NCBI RefSeq assembly: GCF_001976065.1
Contig: NZ_MNAH01000001.1
Coordinates: 1,103,628-1,167,627 of the forward strand
Source: Pseudomonas putida
GTDB taxonomy: Bacteria > Pseudomonadota > Gammaproteobacteria > Pseudomonadales > Pseudomonadaceae
Length of the DNA stretch: 64,000 nucleotides
Direction of reading: 5' to 3'
Shown here: piece by piece, positions 55,545 to 62,867 of the stretch
How positions within the stretch are numbered: the first letter of the stretch is position 1
Layout: each line of letters starts with the position of its first letter
The notes under the pieces: model-generated
Told to the model about the DNA's origin: nothing
The model's database searches: none
The model's input: the letters and a program-made list of their open reading frames with translations, nothing else
Made by a program: the position numbers and the translations under genes

Positions 55545-55960
55545 AAGCGAAAACGTTTTTGCAGCGCGCCGGTGGATGCTTGCTCGGCCTGGGCGCTTGT
55601 GCCCTGGCCCAGGGCACGGAACTGGTCTACACGCCCATCAACCCATCGTTCGGCGGTAACCCGTTGAACGGCACCTGGCTGCTCAACAACGCCCAGGCGC
55701 AGAACGACTACGACGATCCCGACTTGAAGGATCGTACCTCGGTGGCCGGGACCTCGGCCCTGGAGCGCTTCAGTGCCCAGTTGCAATCGCGCTTGCTCGG
55801 GCAACTGCTGGACAACATCTCCACCGGCAACACGGGGAGCCTGTCTACGGACGCTTTTATCGTCGACGTGGTCGACGACTCCGGTGCGCTGACGATCAAC
55901 GTGACCGACCGCGCCACGGGCGAAGTTTCGGAAATCCAGGTGAATGGCCTGGCCCCTTGA
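55541..55960 (+). CDS. csgF: Curli nucleation/assembly factor CsgF
   Basis: A 139-residue protein. The signal peptide is followed by the CsgF signature: GTELVYTPINPSFGGNPLNG with TWLLNNAQAQND, the segment that inserts in the CsgG channel constriction. The C-terminal part DAFIVDVVDDSGALTINVTD is typical. It overlaps csgE by four bases. It couples curlin secretion to nucleation at the cell surface. Confidence 0.93.
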   Translation: MKAKTFLQRAGGCLLGLGACALAQGTELVYTPINPSFGGNPLNGTWLLNNAQAQNDYDDPDLKDRTSVAGTSALERFSAQLQSRLLGQLLDNISTGNTGSLSTDAFIVDVVDDSGALTINVTDRATGEVSEIQVNGLAP

Positions 55961-55990
55961 GGGGATGCGGGTTTATGGGGAGTTAAGGAC

Positions 55991-56863
55991 ATGAAAAAAA
56001 TAATTGCGCTAGGGCTGATGTTGGCGGCATTACAAGGGTGCAGTCTGCGCGAGCCGATGTCGGCCGAACAGGACTCACAAACCCCGACCCTGACCCCAAG
56101 GGCCTCGACTTACTACGACTTGATCAACATGCCACGACCCAAGGGTCGCTTGATGGCGGTGGTCTATGGCTTCCGCGACCAGACCGGGCAATACAAGCCG
56201 ACCCCGGCCAGCTCGTTCTCCACCAGCGTCACCCAGGGCGCGGCGAGCATGCTGATGGACGCCTTGCAGGCCAGCGGCTGGTTCGTGGTGCTCGAGCGCG
56301 AAGGGCTGCAGAACCTGTTGACTGAACGCAAGATCATCCGCGCCTCGCAAAAGAAACCCAATACTCCGGTGAACATCCAGGCTGAACTGCCACCGCTGCA
56401 AGCGGCGAACATGATGCTCGAAGGCGGGATCATCGCCTATGACACCAACGTGCGCAGTGGCGGCGAAGGCGCACGCTACCTGGGCATCGACATTGCCCGT
56501 GAGTATCGCGTAGACCAGGTCACGGTGAACCTTCGGGCGGTGGACGTGCGCAGCGGCCAGGTGCTGTCCAACGTCATGACCAGCAAGACCATCTATTCCG
56601 TGGCCCGCAGTGCCGGGGTGTTCAAGTTCATCGAGTTCAAGAAGCTGCTCGAGGCCGAGGTGGGCTACACCACCAACGAACCGGCGCAGTTGTGCGTGTT
56701 GTCGGCGATCGAGGCGGCGGTGGGGCATATGCTGGCGCAGGGGATCGAGCGGCATTTGTGGCAGGTCGCGGGGGACAATTCCCAGCCTGCGCAGAATGAG
56801 ACGCTGGATCGCTACCTGACGCAGAACCGGATTGTGCCGGAGGGTGAGGGCGAGGACGAGTAA
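55991..56863 (+). CDS. csgG: Curli outer-membrane secretion channel CsgG
   Basis: A 290-residue lipoprotein (lipobox LQGC, Cys17) with an AAGGAC site before the ATG. The CsgG core is clear: YDLINMPRPKGRLMAVVYGF, DALQASGWFVVLEREGLQNL then LTERKIIR, GGIIAYDTNVRSGGEGARYL and VDVRSGQVLSNVMTSKTIYS. It forms the nonameric channel for CsgA and CsgB, which are encoded on the opposite strand. Last gene of the long plus-strand operon. Confidence 0.94.
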   Translation: MKKIIALGLMLAALQGCSLREPMSAEQDSQTPTLTPRASTYYDLINMPRPKGRLMAVVYGFRDQTGQYKPTPASSFSTSVTQGAASMLMDALQASGWFVVLEREGLQNLLTERKIIRASQKKPNTPVNIQAELPPLQAANMMLEGGIIAYDTNVRSGGEGARYLGIDIAREYRVDQVTVNLRAVDVRSGQVLSNVMTSKTIYSVARSAGVFKFIEFKKLLEAEVGYTTNEPAQLCVLSAIEAAVGHMLAQGIERHLWQVAGDNSQPAQNETLDRYLTQNRIVPEGEGEDE

Positions 56864-56871
56864 ACCGGCGC

Positions 56872-56951
56872 GCCCCTGTTGGAGCAGGCTTGCCAGCGAT
56901 GAGGGACTGACAGCCGCCCCTGTGGGAGCGGGCTTGCTCGCGAAGGCGGCC
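56872..56951. repeat. Two REP elements downstream of csgG
   Basis: GGAGCAGGCTTGCCAGCGAT and, 40 bases later, GGGAGCGGGCTTGCTCGCGA, in the same orientation and of two different REP types. They directly follow csgG and touch the left arm of the large inverted repeat. Confidence 0.8.
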
Positions 56952-57296
56952 TTACTGCCGACCTATTATTTGTTGACCGCGTACATATCCATTGCTGCGG
57001 TAACGGCCACTTATGGTTCCGCTCTTACAGCGGGTCACTTGGAAAAGCCCCAAGTAACCAAGGGCTCTTGCCCCTGACGTTCGGTGCCTCGCTAATGCTC
57101 GGCATACCCTCGCTCCGGTCCTGCTCCGTGGGCCCGCCGCGATGGGCCATCCATGGCCCAGCGCGGCTAAACCGGCATCCATGCCGGTTTACCCACTGCG
57201 CAGAACCTCCACTCGGCCTCTCGATGGGGCAAGAAAAATCAAAAGCCAAAGCAAGGCGTCCTACGAGCCGACCTGATCCCAAGCGAACGCATTCCC
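56945..57296. repeat. Left arm of a ~350-base inverted repeat
   Basis: This block recurs inverted at 58068-58454. Shared words include CATACATATCC-like outer ends, CAAGTAACCAAGGGCTCTTG, GTTCGGTGCCTCGCT, GGTCCTGCTCCGTGGGCCCG, TAAACCGGCATCCATGCCGG and CCTCTCGATGGGGCAAGAAA. It is non-coding (short ORFs only). Comparable repeats with TTACTTGGGGCTTTTCCAAG are widespread in Pseudomonas chromosomes. Confidence 0.85.
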
Positions 57297-57332
57297 TTGT
57301 AGGAGCTGGCTTGCCAGCGAAGGCGGCCTGAC
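57295..57332. repeat. REP element inside the inverted repeat
   Basis: CTTGTAGGAGCTGGCTTGCC followed by AGCGAAGGCGGCC. An inverted mate is at 58448-58483, so this REP also forms part of the symmetric arrangement around the DUF6124 gene. Confidence 0.8.
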
Positions 57333-57579
57333 AGTCGACCAATCTCTCCCGCCTGTACTCGATCCAGGCAACATCCGTAGGAAAAATACGAGGCTACATT
57401 GCCTTGCGCCGTTGCCTACACCTACGCCAGAATCCGCCGGCTTGTGCGCCTTGTACCTGGTCTTTATCGTTTCCGTGTCGCTGCCAATTCAGCGACCGGG
57501 TTTAGCGATCCGCACCATTCAAAGGCGCTACAGCGCCCCAGACTTAAGTGCAGCCTTTGTTGTCTGCAATTTGTGTCAT

Positions 57580-57655
57580 GGCGGCTGTGCGTGGGAGACC
57601 TCCGGGTCTACCCGGGTTTCCTTTGCCCCGGATCGCTAACCTGCGTACAGCTGCC
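57580..57655 (+). ncRNA. Structured 5' leader of the DUF6124 gene
   Basis: GGCGGCTGTGCGTGGG (57580-57595) pairs along its full 16 bases with CCTGCGTACAGCTGCC (57640-57655), counting G-U pairs. The 44-base loop contains AGACCTCCGGGTCT, a smaller hairpin. The stem ends 56 bases before the DUF6124 ATG. The surrounding ORFs in 57399-57778 read all three frames without ribosome sites, so an RNA function is more likely than protein. Seen directly; regulatory role is inferred. Confidence 0.45.
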
Positions 57656-57711
57656 ACCTTTACTTGTTTAGCGATAGGTCATGGTGGTCCAACAATCAAA
57701 GGAGATTGTCC

Positions 57712-58029
57712 ATGCCCAAGCCCAGCCCCAATCCCCCCGAATCAGAATCCGAAAATCCTCCTTCCAACCTCCATCTAAAACCCGCCCTCCTGAAAACCAC
57801 CACACCCCACAACCCCAGCTCAATGTTCCTCATCGCCCCAGACATCAGCACCGAAGACCTGCTGGCCCACGCCTGCGAATCCCTGGCATCCGCCAGCATC
57901 ATGGCCAGCGATTTCGCGACATTCGTGGACGGACCACAACGCAGCATGTTGCTGGGCATCCAGCAGGTGATCATGCTCGCCGACCTGGCGGTAAACCGCG
58001 CGCTGGATAATCTCGATCCGCAGGGCTGA
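57712..58029 (+). CDS. DUF6124 (formerly DUF3077) family protein
   Basis: A 105-residue protein with AAGGAG 7 bases before the ATG. A Pro/Ser/Glu-rich N-terminus (MPKPSPNPPESESENPPSNL) is followed by a helical C-terminal part: SMFLIAPDISTEDLLAHACE then SLASASIMASDFATFVDGPQ and LLGIQQVIMLADLAVNRAL. This family is abundant and multi-copy in Pseudomonas with unknown function. It lies between the arms of an inverted repeat and behind a structured leader. Confidence 0.8.
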   Translation: MPKPSPNPPESESENPPSNLHLKPALLKTTTPHNPSSMFLIAPDISTEDLLAHACESLASASIMASDFATFVDGPQRSMLLGIQQVIMLADLAVNRALDNLDPQG

Positions 58030-58067
58030 GCACAGGCTCACTCCCACATGGATCTACGGCAGCTCCA

Positions 58068-58454
58068 GGGGAAATGCGTATGGCTCACGATCAGGTCGGC
58101 GCGTAGGCCGCCTTGCTTTGGCTTTTGATATGGCTTTTGATCTTGATTTTCTTGCCCCATCGAGAGGTCGAGTGGAGGTTCTGCGCAGTGGGTAAACCGG
58201 CATGGATGCCGGTTTAGCCGCGCTGGGCCAAGGATGGCCCATCGCGGCGGGCCCACGGAGCAGGACCGGAGCAAGGGTATGCCGAGCCACAGCGAGGCAC
58301 CGAACGCCAGGGGCAAGAGCCCTTGGTTACTTGGGGCCGGGCGGCGTTCCGTTCTTCCAAGTGACTCGCTGTAAGAGCGAAACCCTAAGTGGCCGTTACC
58401 GCAGGAATGGATATGTATGCAGTCAACAAAATATAGGTCGGCTGTCAGGCCGCC
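58068..58454. repeat. Right arm of the ~350-base inverted repeat
   Basis: Inverted copy of 56945-57296, with a few small insertions or deletions; e.g. TTCTTGCCCCATCGAGAGG at 58149, CGGCATGGATGCCGGTTTAG at 58198 and CAAGAGCCCTTGGTTACTTG at 58315. It contains no gene. The two arms enclose 771 bases carrying a REP, the structured leader and the DUF6124 gene. Confidence 0.85.
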
Positions 58455-58483
58455 TTCGCTGGCAAGCCAGCTCCTACAAGGTT
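58448..58483. repeat. REP element (inverted mate of 57295-57332)
   Basis: GGCCGCCTTCGCTGGCAAGC continuing CAGCTCCTACAAGG is the reverse complement of the REP at 57295. Confidence 0.8.
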
Positions 58484-58528
58484 GTGTCGTCCAAAAAATG
58501 AAGGTGTGATCGCCTGTTTACAGGCATG

Positions 58529-58562
58529 AAAAAACCGCAACCCTCCCTCAAGAGCCGCGGTT
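58529..58562 (-). terminator. Intrinsic terminator downstream of csgA
   Basis: On the minus strand AACCGC (58562-58557) pairs with GCGGTT (58538-58533), then a run of six T follows. It lies 17 bases after the csgA stop and ends the csgB-csgA operon. Confidence 0.75.
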
Positions 58563-58578
58563 CTTTCACCCCGCGCGC

Positions 58579-60033
58579 TTACTTCTGCATCACAGTCGCA
58601 CTGTTAGCCGTACCAAACTGCTGCACGTTCGCCGTTTGTGCCATGCCACTCTGGTTCACGCTGGTGATGTTGCCAGTCCCCCCCTGGGTCACATACGCCA
58701 CGTTCATGGTGTCCGCCTGCTTGATGGTGATCATGTTGTCTTCGCCATACAGCTGCGTGGTGAACGCCTGGTTGCCGGTGCCTTCCTGGTCGACGTTGGT
58801 GGTGTTGTTGGTGCCGGTGCTGCTGCCCTGGGTCAGGTTGTTGGTGCCGCGCTGGTCGGCGATGAGGATGTTGTCGGTGCCGTTCTGGTCGAAGTACAGC
58901 TCGTTGTAGGAATCGGCCTGGGTGACCGTGGTTTTGTTGCCGACGCCTGACTGGTTGGTGGTCATGACGTGGCCGGTGTTTTTCTGGGTGAAGTTGGCGA
59001 CGTTGCCGTTGCCGTTCTGGTTGACGGTGGCGCGCTGGTTACTGCCGAACTGGCCGCCCATTTGCGTGACCGGCCCTTTCCAGTTGCTGGCGTAGACCTT
59101 GTTGTCGTTGCCCACGGAAGTGGCGTTGAGCACCTGGCCGGTGCCGGTCTGGTAGGTGAAGTGGATGTTGCCGATGCCCTGTTGATTGAGGGTCACGGTC
59201 GAGCCCAGGGACTCGAACTGGTCGGCATAGATCGCGTTGAGGTCACCTACCTGGATCACCTGGGCCACGTTGTTGTCGCCGAAGCTCTGGTCGACGATGG
59301 TCTCGTTGGTCTGGCCGTTCTGGTCGATGGTGGTTTTGCTGGCGACTTGGGTGTCCTGCCAGACTTCGCTGCCGTTGCCGTCGCCGATCTGGTTGATGGT
59401 CAGGTTGCCGCCGTCGCCGTAGCGCTGGTCACCGTAGGCATAGTTGGTGCCGCCGGACTGGGTGATGTCGATCTGGCCGTTCATGTGGCCGATCTGTTCG
59501 GCGGTGCTGTAGTTGGCGGTGCCGTACTGGATGATCACCGCGTTGTTGGCCGTGCCCAGCTGGATCTGTTCGATGTTGGCTTCGTTGCTGTCGCCATACT
59601 GGTAGGTTTTGCCGGAAGAGTTTTCCTGGCTGTCCTGGTAGATGAACGAGAAGTTGCCGGTGCCTTCCTGTTGTTGCAGGATCTGGCCGCCGCCGACCCC
59701 GATCGACTGGCTGGCATGGCTGGTGTTGGTGTCACCGATCTGTTTCTGGGTGATGGTGCTGTTGTTCTCGAACAGTTGCTCGGCGTAGCCGGCGTTGTAG
59801 TTGCCGCTCTGGTTCTGCTCGATGGTGCTGGTGGCATTGTCCTGCACGGCGGCCGCATCGTTGCCCGCACCCGACTGGTTCTGGGTGGCGGTGCTGAACG
59901 GTGCCGAAATCTGCTTCACGTCGGCGATGTTGGTGTCACCGAACTGGTTTTGGGTCGACACGCTGTCGTCGGCCAATGCTTGAGCACTGACGATGACCAG
60001 GATGGCGGCGGTGAGGGGCGTCAATTTGAACAT
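58579..60033 (-). CDS. csgA: Giant curlin CsgA-like subunit (about twenty repeats)
   Basis: A 484-residue protein; the ATG follows GGAGG by 7 bases. A signal peptide (MFKLTPLTAAILVIVSAQALA) precedes about twenty imperfect curlin repeats of 22-24 residues with the Gln-x-Gly-x-x-Asn-x-Ala-x-x-Gln pattern (e.g. QNQSGAGNDAAAVQDN, NQNGNGNVANFTQ, QEGTGNQAFTTQ). E. coli CsgA has 151 residues and five repeats, so this subunit is about three times longer. It should polymerise into amyloid after export by CsgG. There are no Cys and few charged residues. Confidence 0.88.
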   Translation of the reverse strand: MFKLTPLTAAILVIVSAQALADDSVSTQNQFGDTNIADVKQISAPFSTATQNQSGAGNDAAAVQDNATSTIEQNQSGNYNAGYAEQLFENNSTITQKQIGDTNTSHASQSIGVGGGQILQQQEGTGNFSFIYQDSQENSSGKTYQYGDSNEANIEQIQLGTANNAVIIQYGTANYSTAEQIGHMNGQIDITQSGGTNYAYGDQRYGDGGNLTINQIGDGNGSEVWQDTQVASKTTIDQNGQTNETIVDQSFGDNNVAQVIQVGDLNAIYADQFESLGSTVTLNQQGIGNIHFTYQTGTGQVLNATSVGNDNKVYASNWKGPVTQMGGQFGSNQRATVNQNGNGNVANFTQKNTGHVMTTNQSGVGNKTTVTQADSYNELYFDQNGTDNILIADQRGTNNLTQGSSTGTNNTTNVDQEGTGNQAFTTQLYGEDNMITIKQADTMNVAYVTQGGTGNITSVNQSGMAQTANVQQFGTANSATVMQK

Positions 60034-60060
60034 GATGAAACCTCCAGGTGGTGCAGTGCT

Positions 60061-60522
60061 TTAGCGATACTGGGTGACCGATACGCTCATTCCATTTCCT
60101 GCCTGGGTCACAGCGCTTTGCTGACCCGTGCCGGCCTGGACAATGCTGGCGTCGTTGTTGTTGCCGTTTTGAGATATCTGCGCGCGGTTGTGGCTGCCGG
60201 TTTGGGTGATGGAAGCGGCGTTGCCGGAACCTTGCTGGTTGATCAATGCCATCAGGTCGCTGCCTTGCTGCAGGATGTAGGCTTCCTGATTGCTGCCCGA
60301 CTGCACGATCTGGCCGAGCAGCGACTGGCCGTTCTGTTGCAACAGCGCGACGTTGGCCTGGCCGTTCTGGTCGATCAGGGCTTGCTGGCCCACCGGGGGT
60401 GGCAGCTCGCCGAGGTCGCCACCCGGACCCAGGTCGTCGTTCTCCATCAAGTCGTCGGCGCGCACGCCTGCACTGCTGCAGAGCAGAAGCAGGCAGAGCA
60501 GGGCGGCGGTCGGCGTTTTCAT
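60061..60522 (-). CDS. csgB: Curlin nucleator CsgB
   Basis: A 153-residue protein close in length to E. coli CsgB (151). The AGGA site is 8 bases upstream of the ATG. A signal peptide (to about residue 22) and an acidic spacer (DDLMENDDLGPGGDLGELPP) precede about five curlin repeats (IDQNGQANVALLQ, VQSGSNQEAYILQ, NQQGSGNAASITQ, ISQNGNNNDASIVQ). The short form upstream of csgA suits the nucleator. It is 27 bases ahead of csgA and 60 bases behind the Ig-like protein gene, on the same strand. Confidence 0.88.
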   Translation of the reverse strand: MKTPTAALLCLLLLCSSAGVRADDLMENDDLGPGGDLGELPPPVGQQALIDQNGQANVALLQQNGQSLLGQIVQSGSNQEAYILQQGSDLMALINQQGSGNAASITQTGSHNRAQISQNGNNNDASIVQAGTGQQSAVTQAGNGMSVSVTQYR

Positions 60523-60582
60523 GGCGTTGTCCTTTGGTGAGAGGCTTGCCCCATCAGCCAGCCTGGCCGATGGGGCGAGGGC

Positions 60583-62832
60583 TCAGTTCGAGATCACCTG
60601 CACCGTGCGCACAGTGCCTTGGGAGGAGGTGATGGTGGCTGTCGGGTTCGCCGACGGAATCACCGTGGTCGAGTTGCTGACGGTCAGCCTCCAGCGTCCG
60701 GTCAGTGGCACCGTGGTGCTACCCAGGGTCACCAACCCGGTCGGCGTGGTCACCTGGACGGTGATGGTGTTGCCGGTGGTCACCGATGAAGTCCCCGAGA
60801 TGTCCCAGTTGAAGCGGTTGTTGGAACGGGCCGTCACCGTCGCCGCCGTGACCGTGAAGGTTTCCGCGGCTGGCCGTGGCGAGACTTGCACCGTCACCGT
60901 GGCCGGTGTGGTCGCCTGGGCGCCGAAGCTGTCCCGGGGAACGTAGGTGAAGGTCGTGGTGAACGCCGTGGTGACCGTGGCCGGAGGGGTGTAGGTCAGG
61001 ACGGTGCCGTTGCTGGTCACCGAGCCGCGAGTGGCCGGTGGTTGGGTGAAGCTGGCGATAGCGAGCGGCACGTTGCCTTCCGGATCGGTGTCGTTGGCCA
61101 GCACGTTGATCGGGATCGACACACCCAGGGTCGCAATGGCGTCGTTGACGGCTACCGGAGGCTGGTTAGGCGCCACGGTAATGGTCACGGTCGTCGCAGC
61201 GTTCGCAGCCAGTCCTTTGGCGTCTTGCGCCTTGTAGGTGAAGGTCGTGGTCAGCGGTGCATTGACTACGGCGGGCGGGGTGTAGACGACGGCCGTGGTT
61301 CCGTTCAAAGCCACGGTGCCCTGCTCGGCGGCCGGTTGAGTCAATGCCGTGATGGTTAGCGGGGTGTCGCCGTCCGGGTCGTCGTCGTTGGTCAGCAGGT
61401 TGAGGGTGATCGGTACGCCGAAGGTGGTGCTACCGCTGTCGGCAACGCCAACCGGTGCCTGGTTCTCACCGGTATCCGGTGCCGTACCGACTACCACCAC
61501 GGCCTCGGTGTCGCTGCCGCCAGCGGCAGATTTGATGGTGACGGTGGCGGGTGGCTGCATCAGATCGGCCACGGTCAGGCGTTGCAGGGTGCCGGATTTC
61601 GTCAGGCGTCCGAAGCCCTGGGCGACCATGTCCGGCACCACCACTTCGTCAGACGAGGTGGCCTCGATCAGCAGGCTATGGTTGCTCCAGCTGTACCGCG
61701 CGGTCTGGACTTTCACCACGTCGGAGACTTTGCTCGACGCCGCCGTTGGCCGGGTGGTGCCACTCGGGTTGGTCGCGGTGACGACTACCACTGGAGGAAC
61801 GGTGGTGCCCGTCAGGCGATGGCCGAAGAACTGGCCATTGTTGTCGCCGAGCATGTTGGTCAGGCAAGGCGTCTGTGGGGGGCCAGGAACCAGGGCCACG
61901 GTTTCGCGGAAGCACAGGCTCGAACCGTTGGCTGATTTGCCAAAGACTTCTACCCGGGTGCTGCTGGTGCCCGGACCTGAAGAGGTGCGACGGTAAGTGG
62001 CACGGCCGATTTCTACCGGGGTTTGCGCACGGTTGTCGAGGACCTTGCCGGATACGGTGAAGAGACTGGTCTCGATGGTCCCGGCCGGGCCCTGGATGCG
62101 CAGGAAGTTGGTGTTGTTGGGGCTGCCGGTGACGGCCTCGGTGAGGTTCGGGTCGCCGACGAAGGTTTCAACGGCGCCGGTGTCCGGGTTCACTTCGGTG
62201 TACGGGCCGTTGACGCTGCGCAGGAATGGCCCGACTTCCCCGTTGAGGGCACCGGAGAAGTTGCCCGGTGCGCCGATGCCAATGTCGCGGGTGATGTTGA
62301 TCGCCCGCCGGCCCGGTGCGGTGACGTTGACCGTTTCCACGCCGTACGGGTGGGTGATGATGTAGGTCCCGGCGACCGGCACGTTCACCCGCAGACGAAT
62401 CCGCGCGAAGCTTGCCTGGTCGCCGTCGACAGGATTTTCCGCGGCGAATGCCGCTTCGATCCCGGCCACATAGGCATCCACGCCGTAGCCGCCGACATCG
62501 GCGATGCTGGTCTCGGCGAGGAACCAGAATGTCTCTGGTGGCCAGTTATCCGGGAACACCATCGGCAGGGTATCGTCGAAAACCCCGGGTTCGGGATTGA
62601 GGATGCACATGTAGGCTGGCGCGCCAGGAGCGCCGGGTGCACGGGTGCTGGTTGCCCTCGACTGGCACAGTTCCAGCGACAGCAGGTTGCTGTCTTGATA
62701 CCACATGGGGAATTTCCCCGTGGCAAAGGTGTAGGGGCCGGGGTCGACGGCACTGAGTTGCGCGAATGCGCTGCCGGACAGCGAGAGCGTCAGCCCTAGC
62801 GCGTTGAGCGCGAAGCGTGGCCACTTGTTCAT
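60583..62832 (-). CDS. Secreted protein with conserved N-terminal module and two tandem Ig-like domains
   Basis: 749 residues from the ATG at 62832, which follows AGGAGG; a longer start at 62871 is less likely. A signal peptide (MNKWPRFALNALGLTLSLSG onward) is followed by a module of about 350 residues shared with the gene upstream (AYMCILNPEPGVFDDTLPMV, TYIITHPYGVETVNV, GPFLRSVNGPYTEVNPDTG). The C-terminal part has two about 90-residue Ig/cadherin-like domains beginning NQAPVGVADSG and NQPPVAVNDA, each with NDxDPxGxxPLxI. No anchor is seen, so it is probably extracellular. It sits directly upstream of csgB. Function unknown. Confidence 0.75.
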   Translation of the reverse strand: MNKWPRFALNALGLTLSLSGSAFAQLSAVDPGPYTFATGKFPMWYQDSNLLSLELCQSRATSTRAPGAPGAPAYMCILNPEPGVFDDTLPMVFPDNWPPETFWFLAETSIADVGGYGVDAYVAGIEAAFAAENPVDGDQASFARIRLRVNVPVAGTYIITHPYGVETVNVTAPGRRAINITRDIGIGAPGNFSGALNGEVGPFLRSVNGPYTEVNPDTGAVETFVGDPNLTEAVTGSPNNTNFLRIQGPAGTIETSLFTVSGKVLDNRAQTPVEIGRATYRRTSSGPGTSSTRVEVFGKSANGSSLCFRETVALVPGPPQTPCLTNMLGDNNGQFFGHRLTGTTVPPVVVVTATNPSGTTRPTAASSKVSDVVKVQTARYSWSNHSLLIEATSSDEVVVPDMVAQGFGRLTKSGTLQRLTVADLMQPPATVTIKSAAGGSDTEAVVVVGTAPDTGENQAPVGVADSGSTTFGVPITLNLLTNDDDPDGDTPLTITALTQPAAEQGTVALNGTTAVVYTPPAVVNAPLTTTFTYKAQDAKGLAANAATTVTITVAPNQPPVAVNDAIATLGVSIPINVLANDTDPEGNVPLAIASFTQPPATRGSVTSNGTVLTYTPPATVTTAFTTTFTYVPRDSFGAQATTPATVTVQVSPRPAAETFTVTAATVTARSNNRFNWDISGTSSVTTGNTITVQVTTPTGLVTLGSTTVPLTGRWRLTVSNSTTVIPSANPTATITSSQGTVRTVQVISN

Positions 62833-62867
62833 GATGCCTCCTGATGCGGATCTGGGCATGAGAGCGT

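Noticed and set aside
57399..57778. Overlapping 75-90 residue ORFs upstream of the DUF6124 gene
   Set aside because: No ribosome sites, three frames open at once, and the DNA is better explained by a structured RNA leader.
58579..60522. Possible CRISPR or satellite repeats and a 523-residue plus-strand ORF (58969-60540)
   Set aside because: The periodicity is that of curlin repeats on the minus strand; the plus ORF is its shadow without a ribosome site.
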